The notes under the pieces: model-generated
The model's input: only the letters and a program-made list of their open reading frames with translations
Database searches by the model: none
Told to the model about the DNA's origin: nothing
Shown: one piece after another, positions 56,641-64,000 of the stretch
Layout of the letters: the number at the start of each line of letters is the position of its first letter
How positions within the stretch are numbered: the stretch's first letter is position 1
Program-made: the position numbers and the translations under genes
Assembly: GCA_013146195.2 (NCBI GenBank)
Contig: CM028377.1
Location: 31,749,083-31,813,082, forward strand
Length of the DNA: 64,000 nt
Direction: 5' to 3'
Source of the DNA: Codonopsis lanceolata
Taxonomy: Eukaryota; Streptophyta; Magnoliopsida; Asterales; Campanulaceae

Positions 56641-58000
56641 TGAATGATTTAAGATGGAAGGGTTTGGCCTATAGTATTATTGGTCACTCCCTTGGCCTAT
56701 ATTATTATTGGTCAACGCACATCCTGCCAATATTAGAAGAATTTTTTGATTTAATGAATTTAATAGTTTTCTTGCTTTGGTCCATTATTATTATAATATT
56801 ATTTTAATAGCTTTCTTTGGGAGTGTGAAGTGTTGTAAGATTTTCCTATAAGATGGAGTGCGATGATCTCTGTCTCCTTTCCTCTCGCTTGACGGAATTT
56901 AAATTCATTCTCACTAAGATTTTGAAGACTTGTTGGTTTAATTTATCTAGTTTAGGGATGAGATCCACTCATTTAATCATTTGAATAGCTTTCATTTGAT
57001 CATTTCTACTAATTTAGTAGTAGTTCGTATGGATGGAATTATTGCCTTTCCTGGATTTAGGCCAGTGAATTTATTTTTGAAAGCCCCATACCCTTGACCT
57101 TCATGATCCCATCTGTTCAAATGCAGAGGCATCTGATTGCTGCTAGAGTTCTCTATTCAAGGAAAAGAGCAGGCAACTATTGCACGGGAGAAAGCTTAGT
57201 AATGCGCTTTTGAATAGTCCGCATGGTGTTGGACTGAGAGATTGAATAGTCCGCGTGGTGTTGGACTGAGAGAGGACGATCAATATATCCTTCGATCTAT
57301 AGACAGAAATCTGAAATAAGTAAGATAGATTGTACTAGGACGATGTCTCATTCCTTTACAATAAGAACTGCACGCGCCTAAACCTAATATAGATGCAAAA
57401 ACCCACCTTGACGAAGATAACTTAATTCCATCTGACCAAGAAAATTATATCATTAGAAGTCCTCCTCCCAGATTAGATTCCACTGCTCGAGAAAGGAGGA
57501 ATCCCATGTCTTAATCAAGAAATTTGACTACCTTTGCCTCGCCAAGGAGAATGAAAGAATGTAGACAGACTCTCGTTCTCTTTTATACAGCAATAAGATA
57601 GGAAGACAGACAAACTCTCTCTATAGGATATTCTGAGTCTACTAACTATTGACTTCAAATCAACAAAGATATAAAGAAGACTTCAGAATCTACTTTAAAG
57701 ACTGCCTACTCAGGCTTTCTTCTACTGGAAAGGCACATATGATGAAGAAAAAGAGAGGCTCCAATTCCTATTAACTCAATCATCTTTCTATTCCACAAAT
57801 CCAGAAAGAGGAAAGAGGAAAAAGGATAGAACCCTCATCTTAAGAGATTAGGAAATTACTAACGAAGGGCCCATCTAGCCTAGGAAAAACTAGAAGAGAG
57901 CTCCCGTTATAGCAAAGCTTAAAGACACATATTCAAAGACTGATTTACCAACTTTTGCAAGAAGGAAGATCCTTTATTTGTGATCTAATAACTGATTGAG
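56641..58000. other. Unassigned region
   Basis: A 33-bp direct repeat (AATAGTCCGCATGGTGTTGG and variant) lies at about 57211-57276. The rest shows no gene. 57500-58000 may be the 3' part of the LINE that follows, but no motif supports it. Confidence 0.4.
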
Positions 58001-58580
58001 AATCTTAAGCAAATGAAAACACCTAAAAGCAATATGAAATAAGAGAGATTTCACTCGCTAGGATGACTATCCCTGTTCTAAGAGACACTGGATGGAGAAA
58101 GGTGTTGGTAAGTATTTATTCCATAAAGGAATGTCCAGAAAGGAATAGCATATCTACTGAATTCAGAAAGATCGGACGAACTGGATTCATTCGTGCAAAT
58201 GGATCAATCAAAAGGATTATCGACTGCCATGTTGTACAGAGCAGGGAAAGCTCTCTGCAACTCTCTCTCGCCACACCACTTATCATTCCAAAAGCTGACC
58301 GAGTCCCCCTTACCAATGTCAAAGGATATGAATCTCTACAGCACTTTGCATCGTTTCCTAATGTCTTTCCAAACACCCACACCATAAGAAGAGTGAATCA
58401 CATTTGGGAACCACCTATGTCTGTCATCCCCGAACTACCTTCCTCCAAAGGGATTCTTTCTCACCAAAATAATGCCAAAGCCATTTCCCCATAAGAGCGG
58501 TATTAAAAACCCTAAGATTCTTGACCCCAAGCCCTCCAAATCTCAAACTCGAACATACTGTTTCCCACTTGATCAGATGG
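58000..58580 (-). pseudogene. L1-type LINE ORF2, C-terminal fragment
   Basis: On the minus strand, from about 58545: RFGGLGVKNLRVFNTALMGK and WLWHYFGEKESLWRKV, then in a shifted frame SYGVGVWKDIRKR, VSFWNDKWCGERELQRAFPALY. These are the segments after the RT domain of plant L1 LINEs. At least one frameshift and several stops are present. The RT core would lie to the right, in or beyond the 100-N gap. Confidence 0.8.
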
Positions 58581-58623
58581 AATTTTCTCTCATCCGATTG
58601 ACTCCCACAAAAAATCTCTTTCC

Positions 58624-58723
58624 NNNNNNNNNNNNNNNNNNNNNNNNNNNNNNNNNNNNNNNNNNNNNNNNNNNNNNNNNNNNNNNNNNNNNNNNNNNNN
58701 NNNNNNNNNNNNNNNNNNNNNNN
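58624..58723. other. Assembly gap (100 N)
   Basis: Exactly 100 N. The LINE fragment is on the left and unrelated LTR-like sequence on the right. Confidence 0.99.
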
Positions 58724-58739
58724 AATAATATCTTTTAAT

Positions 58740-58925
58740 TATTCTTGTTGATTTGTAATGTGTAATTAGTGGTAATTACCTTGTAGAGTTCTTTCTAATT
58801 GTGTTACCTTCCTTGTATAAGTTTCTTGTATCTACTCTAGTGTAACCCTAATTGTAAATTCCCCTATAAATAGGTGATTTATTCAATGGAAAGACTATGC
58901 CATTCCTAAACTTTATTAGTTTCTA
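58740..58925 (+). repeat. LTR-like fragment
   Basis: TGTGTAATTAGTGG...AGTGTAACCCTAATTG and a TATA box CCCTATAAATAGG (58862-58874) are typical of plant LTR U3/R sequence. Neither end nor partner is visible. Confidence 0.4.
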
Positions 58926-58959
58926 CAAATTATGGGCCACATGCAATGGGCTTTAAAGG

Positions 58960-59057
58960 AAACTACAAATTAAACCAATATTAATAATCGGTCAAATATG
59001 TTTTCTTAAGCGATGCGCCGGGTCAACGAGGACAATAAATTAGGGACGGAGGGAGTA
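58960..59057. mobile_element. Right end of a Stowaway-like MITE
   Basis: GGGACGGAGGGAG (59043-59055) followed by TA is the inverse of the classic plant CTCCCTCCGTCCC terminus. No left terminus was found, so the element is truncated. The left limit is approximate. Confidence 0.7.
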
Positions 59058-59715
59058 TATTTTATGAAAAAAAATGTAGATAATGAAATATAAAAATACA
59101 AATAAAGAAGTAAAGATATATTGCCTAAATAAAAAGTAAAGAGAAACAAATATAAATAATATAATAGCGTTCATTAGCTCATTCACAATTGACAAAGCTA
59201 TTTAACAAGCTGAAATTAAATTATTTTAAAATTTATTGATTGGGATCCATCATGAGGTGATTAACCTTTTTTTAATAAATTATTGACTAAATTATTAAAG
59301 AATTATTTTATAATAATTAAAAATATATTCATAAATAATAACAAAATTATTACATTTTTATAATTTATTGAAAATTTTAAACTATTAAATAAAATATTAA
59401 TATTTAATAAATTAAATAATAATTATTAATTATTTAATAATTTAATAATAATAATTAAATAAAATATGTAAGACATAAATCATTAAATGCCATAAAAAAT
59501 TGTTCTTCTAAAAGTGAATTATTCATAAAAAAAAGTTTAACACCACAATTTTTATGGCAGCTATTATATGTTGAATTAAAGTTTTAATTTTTTGTAACCT
59601 TATCTTTATAATTCCCAATTACAGCGGATTTTGAAAAAACTTAATACAAAAATAAGGTATAAAATTTTAAATCAATCTTTACGAATTATATATATATATA
59701 TATATAGCAGAGTAG

Positions 59716-59761
<46 letters not shown>

Positions 59762-59929
59762 TGAAGTATATATAAGTTGGTGCATGAGCATTATAGTTGT
59801 ATCACCTACCCAACTCTTTTGATATTGTTGAATTCTCAAGCCCGCACATCACTTGACTTGAAACTTTTTCATTTTCTAGCCATTAACTAAAAAATAATAG
59901 TTAATAATAGTTAATATGATATTATGATA
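59058..59929. repeat. Very AT-rich region with (TA)n
   Basis: A TA microsatellite spans about 59687-59758, interrupted once by GCAGAGTAG. 59270-59470 is nearly pure A/T. No gene is seen. Confidence 0.85.
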
Positions 59930-61259
59930 TTAATCATTTACTTTAATCTCTTCTATTGTTAATAATAGTAAAAATCTTTATATAGAAAACTTTTTACTAC
60001 CAACATCATTTTTTAACCAATGTGTGATAATATTATTAGATTGACATTGTGTAAGTACTTTATTCTTATAACTCACTTTAACACCATATTTTAAGCCTTA
60101 ATATCTTATTCATCCAAAACTCAATTTGGACAAATAAATATATCATTTGATGCTCTCACCGAATAGAACACATTTGCGCAATTATCTTAGCAACAAATAA
60201 ATGACACGTGAAATAATTTTGTGCTCAAGTTGCTAATTTATTTCACTAAAACACTAATTTTTCAACAAGTATTAGGTAAGTACTTTAACGATTCTAAAAT
60301 CAACATTAATTTATAAACCAATTTAAGATGCATCTTTACTATAATTACCAATAAAAGTTATTTAACAAATATTAGTTGAAAATTGATGTTAGTTTAAAAA
60401 GTATTTAGATAAATGACTTTTACAAAACTAGTAAAAGAAGATATATGTTCACAATTGTTAGAAGTTGATGTTGGCTTTAAAAGTCCTTAAGCAAAATCTT
60501 ATTAATAAAAATGATTTATTCCTCATTGGTTACAAGAATTATTTTTAGTTTAAAAGTTTTTTAGAAAAAATTCTTTACTAACAATAGAAGAGATGCATCT
60601 CACATTAGATAGAAAATAACGTTGATTTCATAAGTCTTAAGATCTAAATAAAATATTTCTACTATTATTATTAATAGAATAAATGTATTCTGCATTCATT
60701 AGAAAATGATGTTTAGTTTCAAAAAAAAAAAAGATAAAATAAAGACTTCTAATGACTTTAAAAACTAACATCAATTTATAACAAATATAAGAAATATCCC
60801 TTCTAATGGTAATATTAGTAGAGATGTACTTCATATTGATTATAAATTGATGTTGATTTTAAAATTCTTTTGATATAAGATTTCTACGTATCACCATAGA
60901 AGAGATGTATCTTACAACATTTATAAAAAAATGTTAGTTTTGAAAGTCTTATATAAAAGACTTTTACTCTTATTACCAATAAAAGATAAGTATATCACAT
61001 TATTTAAAAAAAAAAGTTGGATTTTAAAGTCCTTAGACTAAAGGTTTTTACTCTTATAATATATGTATCTCACATTGGTTATAAAATATTTTACTATTAT
61101 TAACAATAGAAAAGATGTATTCCACATTGATTAGAAATTGATGTTGGTTTTAAAAATACTATTGCTAATTACCAATAGAAGAGATATATCATACATTGGT
61201 TAAGAAGTGATGTTGGTTTTCAAAGTCTTTTGATACAAGACTTCTACCATTATTACTAA
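59930..61259. repeat. Degenerate tandem repeat array
   Basis: Variants of GAAGAGATGTATCTCACATT, GATGTTGGTTTTAAAAGTC and ACTTTTACTATTATTACCAAT recur roughly every 75-85 bp. It is the same family as 29530-29960. Divergence between units is high. Confidence 0.68.
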
Positions 61260-63006
61260 CTAGTTTTGTTAACCCGTGCGTTAAACGCACGCCAACTAAA
61301 TCGTACATAAACAAACTAAGGAAGATCGGTTTATTAACAATTACACATAAGTATATCACTAATCATTATAGATTCTAAAAAATCCTTATACACAACATTT
61401 GTTGTCTTATTAGTTGGTTTTTCATCTTCACCGCATATCAATATCTTCAAACCAAAATAATTTGTTACTCTAGAAACTACGACATATAACTGTCCATGGC
61501 TAAATACTATTTTTTTCAAATGGAGACATACGTGCAATTATTGACTTTGACACTTTTTAATTGTCATTGCATATGATACCAGCAATGTAAATTATCTTCT
61601 ATGGAACTTGAAACACAGTCTTACATCGGATAGAGTTAATGATAATCTTGGGATCAAAACATTTTCTCCAACATTGCTTCCTTTCAAAAAATTTGTTTCA
61701 ACAATATGATCCCAAGATTTATGATGATTAGTCTTGTTTCATTCACAACCTGCGGCAAAGATGTTCAATGTTTCTCAATAATAGCATTCTTGGAACACTA
61801 ATTGTCAATTCATGGTCACGACAACCCCGAACACTTTATACTATTCAAAAACTCTATAATAAATGTTTTCGAACAAACTTGAATTTTTTCGCATTCTTCA
61901 CTTCAATAGAATATGAACTCAAATAAGTTTTCATTTTGAATGATTACTTTTATTAAATTATATTTGTATTTTATGAATAAAGAAATTTCTGAGAAGAAAA
62001 TAAGCTAAAATCAAAATAACGAAATTATTTTTACCATTAACTATTATTTTTGTTTTGTAAATTATTTTGATTTTAATAACTTCCATTATATTTTTTGTTT
62101 TATTGACTTTGTAACTATTATTTTTGTTTTATTTTTAAGAATTAGTTTTACAAAAAAAAATTGTTTTAGTAATTTTTATTATTATTTTGCTAACCTCGGT
62201 TTAAATTGTTTTGTTTTATTGACTCAGTAATCTATTTTTTTGTTCCATCAAATATTTTTTATTTTACTAACATATTTTTGTTTTACATAACTATTTTAAA
62301 ATTTGTTTTAAACTTTTGTTCAATAAATTATTTTTATAATTTTACTAACCTCGGTTTAAATTATTTTGTTTTATTGACTTCGTAACTATTATTTTTGTTC
62401 CATCAAATATTTTTATTTAACTAATGTATTTTTTTACATAGCTATTTTTAAGAATTTGTTTTAAAATTTTGTTCCGTAAATTATTTTTATTATTTTAGTA
62501 ACCTCAGTTTAAATTGTTTTTGTTTTTATTGACTATGTAACTATTATTTTTGTTCCATCAAATATTTTTATTTTACTAACGTATTTTTGTTTTACATATA
62601 TATTTTAAGAATTTGTTTTAAACTTTTGTTCCGTAAATTATTTTATTTTACTAACCTTCGCATTAAATTATTTTTGTTTTGTTGATTCTGTAACTTTTAT
62701 TTTTATAGTGGCTTGTTCCATAAATTATTTTTATTTTACTAACCTCTTATATTTTTGTTTTCTTAACTCCGGAACTATTATTTTGTTTTAGTTACTATTT
62801 TTTATGTTTAAAGAGAAAAATGTTTAAACATAATTAAAAGAGAGAGATGATGGTGATGAGAGAAAAAATAGAGAGAAACGGAGAGAAAAAAAATATAACC
62901 AGAGAAGATAGGAGAGAGAAAGAGTGAAATGGTAACTGAAAAGTTAATAATTCAAAAGTAAAATTTTGGAGGGAGAAATCCACCCTTGCCATTATATATA
63001 TATAGA
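61260..63006 (-). mobile_element. Helitron remnant H2 (minus strand)
   Basis: On the minus strand it starts TCTATATATATAATGGC (63006) and ends with the hairpin GTGCGTT/AAACGCAC and ...AACAAAACTAG (61260). It is flanked by A (61259) and T (63007). Colinear with H1: helicase fragment at the 3' end, then T-rich repeats of about 155 bp (CCATCAAATA at 62245, 62400, 62555). Confidence 0.87.
61334..61880 (-). pseudogene. Helitron helicase C-terminal fragment in H2
   Basis: On the minus strand FSHGQLYVVVSRVTNYFGLK and LICGEDEKPTNKTTNVVYK are visible near the end, with a better preserved motif VI (SRVT) than in H1. The upstream part is shorter and more broken than in H1. Confidence 0.8.
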
Positions 63007-63174
63007 TTTTACTAACGTATTTTTGTTTTACATATATATTTTAAGAATTTGTTTTAAACTTTTGTTCCGTAAATTATTTTATTTTACTAACCTTCGCATT
63101 AAATTATTTTTGTTTTGTTGATTACTTAACTTTTATTTTTTATAGTGGCTTGTTCCATAAATTATTTTTATTTT
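63007..63174 (-). repeat. Detached duplicate of an internal Helitron H2 segment
   Basis: Nearly identical to 62571-62739 and lies directly against the H2 5' end with no spacer. Ends abruptly at CACGG. Confidence 0.82.
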
Positions 63175-63562
63175 CACGGTTTAAATATCAATTTGGTCAC
63201 CCTACTTTTCGGCAATAATTCATTAAGCTAACTCTACTAAATTTTTAGTCAAAAAGTCATTTTACTTAACAATTGTAATCACGTTCATCATTAGTTAGTC
63301 TACGGAGTAACGCAGTGTAATTTTTAATGATAACTTGAAAGTGCCCTTATTTTCGCATGCACGTTAAACCGATCGCGAGCTCAAAGAAAGATTATTACTT
63401 AAAGAAACTTAAAAAAAAAAGCTGTGTCGGTTGCACCAGATCAAAATCCTTTGAATGGTGTAATTGTCAATAATGCGTTATTTGATCGGAATTCTATAAA
63501 AGCGACCCCGATTCAGTCAATTCGGCGTTACGGTAAGTTTAGGTCTCCTTTTTCGTGTGAAC
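63175..63562 (+). promoter_or_regulatory. Non-coding region with TATA box and splice-donor-like site
   Basis: TTCTATAAAAGCGACC (about 63490-63505) is TATA-like. ACGGTAAGTTT (63530-63540) is a good splice donor before the ATG at 63563. The layout suggests a promoter and leader. Whether it belongs to the short fragment that follows is unknown. Confidence 0.35.
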
Positions 63563-63646
63563 ATGGAAGGAGATCGCATGAGAATTGATTTTAATGATAC
63601 GGTTCTTAAATTCATAAGCGAGATGCTTATGGAAGAAAATATATAG
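63563..63646 (+). pseudogene. Short GRAS-like N-terminal fragment
   Basis: ATG 63563 opens 27 codons including DFNDTVLKFISEMLMEENI, which resembles the conserved N-terminal motif of SCL14/SCL9-type GRAS regulators. It ends at TAG (63644-63646). No GRAS domain is seen before the window edge. Identification rests on about 18 residues. Confidence 0.42.
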
Positions 63647-63664
63647 GAGAAGAATGGTATGTTT

Positions 63665-64000
63665 CGATTCGGCCCCAAAGCAATCAGATCAAAGAATCAT
63701 CTCCTTTCGGCCGCTCTCCAAACCCGATCGCCATACGAGCAAGCCGCCTTCATCTTCTCGGCGATTCTCCATGGCCATCCGTCTCCTCTGTTTCTTTTCG
63801 GTCGAGGTCTCGCCCATCACCTCCTACTCTCTCGGCCAAATCGCTCTGAGCAGACCCACTTCGACATAGCCGCCATCTTCTAGCCGCCCTCGCTCATTAC
63901 GAGACCCGCGATTCGGCCCCAGCAATCCAGTCAAGGCGAATCATCTCCTTTCGGCAGCGCTCTCCAAACCCGGTCGCCATACAGCGAAGCCCCGCCCGTC
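63665..64000. repeat. GC-rich direct repeat at the right edge
   Basis: A block starting TTCGGCCCCAAAGCAATC (about 63669) recurs at about 63911. Both copies contain GAATCATCTCCTTTCGG and CTCTCCAAACCC, offset about 243 bp. The second copy is cut by the window edge. Frames in it are overlapping and not assigned. Confidence 0.7.

Noticed and set aside
58063..58494. 143-codon plus-strand frame
   Set aside because: It is opposite to recognisable LINE ORF2 segments on the minus strand.

Overview
This window is plant nuclear DNA, most likely from a eudicot. It is AT-rich and consists almost entirely of decayed and nested transposable elements. The families seen are Athila and Tat lineages of Ty3/gypsy, SIRE/Maximus-type and other Ty1/copia elements, Helitrons, a Mutator-like element with long inverted ends, an L1-type LINE, a tRNA-derived SINE and a Stowaway-like end. 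No intact host gene is visible. Host-derived traces are an ATL-type RING-protein N-terminus fused to a farnesyl diphosphate synthase C-terminal fragment (50.9-51.5 kb), a very short GRAS-like fragment at the right edge (63.56 kb) and an open 50-codon stretch at 20.6 kb. Two runs of exactly 100 N (32253-32352, 58624-58723) are assembly gaps.

Layout. 1-10776: the 3' part of an Athila element: broken protease-RT-RNase H-integrase, an envelope-position ORF with its own apparent promoter, a nested Mutator-like element (6326-7878) and a 1.27-kb 3' LTR. This Athila sits inside the 5' LTR of SIRE-type element A (10777-20594). 20595-21432: unassigned spacer. 21438-27238: SIRE-type element B, complete at both ends with a perfect 5-bp target duplication, which keeps gag but has lost most of pol. 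27455-29227: Helitron remnant H1. 29978-32252: a minus-strand copia element. 32.5-33.4 kb: a foldback element. About 34 kb: a SINE. 36.9-38.5 kb: a probable solo LTR. 38.6-39.8 kb: tandem repeats. 39.9-44.5 kb: the 3' end of a Tat element with a spliced antisense ORF (Transposase_28 type) and a plus-strand LTR. 46.8-48.1 kb: a second Athila LTR. 48.1-49.7 kb: compound tandem repeats. 50.9-51.5 kb: the ATL/FPS chimera. 52.9-54.7 kb: a 69-bp hairpin minisatellite. 55.1-56.1 kb: a small Helitron. 58.0-58.6 kb: a LINE fragment. 59.7-61.3 kb: TA microsatellite and degenerate repeats. 61260-63006: Helitron remnant H2. The window ends in a short GRAS-like fragment.

The most interesting signals lie outside the coding regions. 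(1) Several retroelement families carry their own short palindromic module, repeated in the LTR and again in internal regions. In SIRE A and B the modules differ in sequence but sit at matching places (end of gag, linker before RT, 3' region, LTR). In Athila the GC-rich module lies upstream of the LTR TATA box and again upstream of a TATA box serving the envelope-position ORF. (2) The 69-bp minisatellite has about 26 units, each with a GATGCC/GGCATC stem, variable loops, and two subtypes whose outer stem pair mostly covaries. (3) The 3' ORFs of a Ty3 element and a Ty1 element look like the same protein family. All assignments come from reading the sequence; no database search was run.
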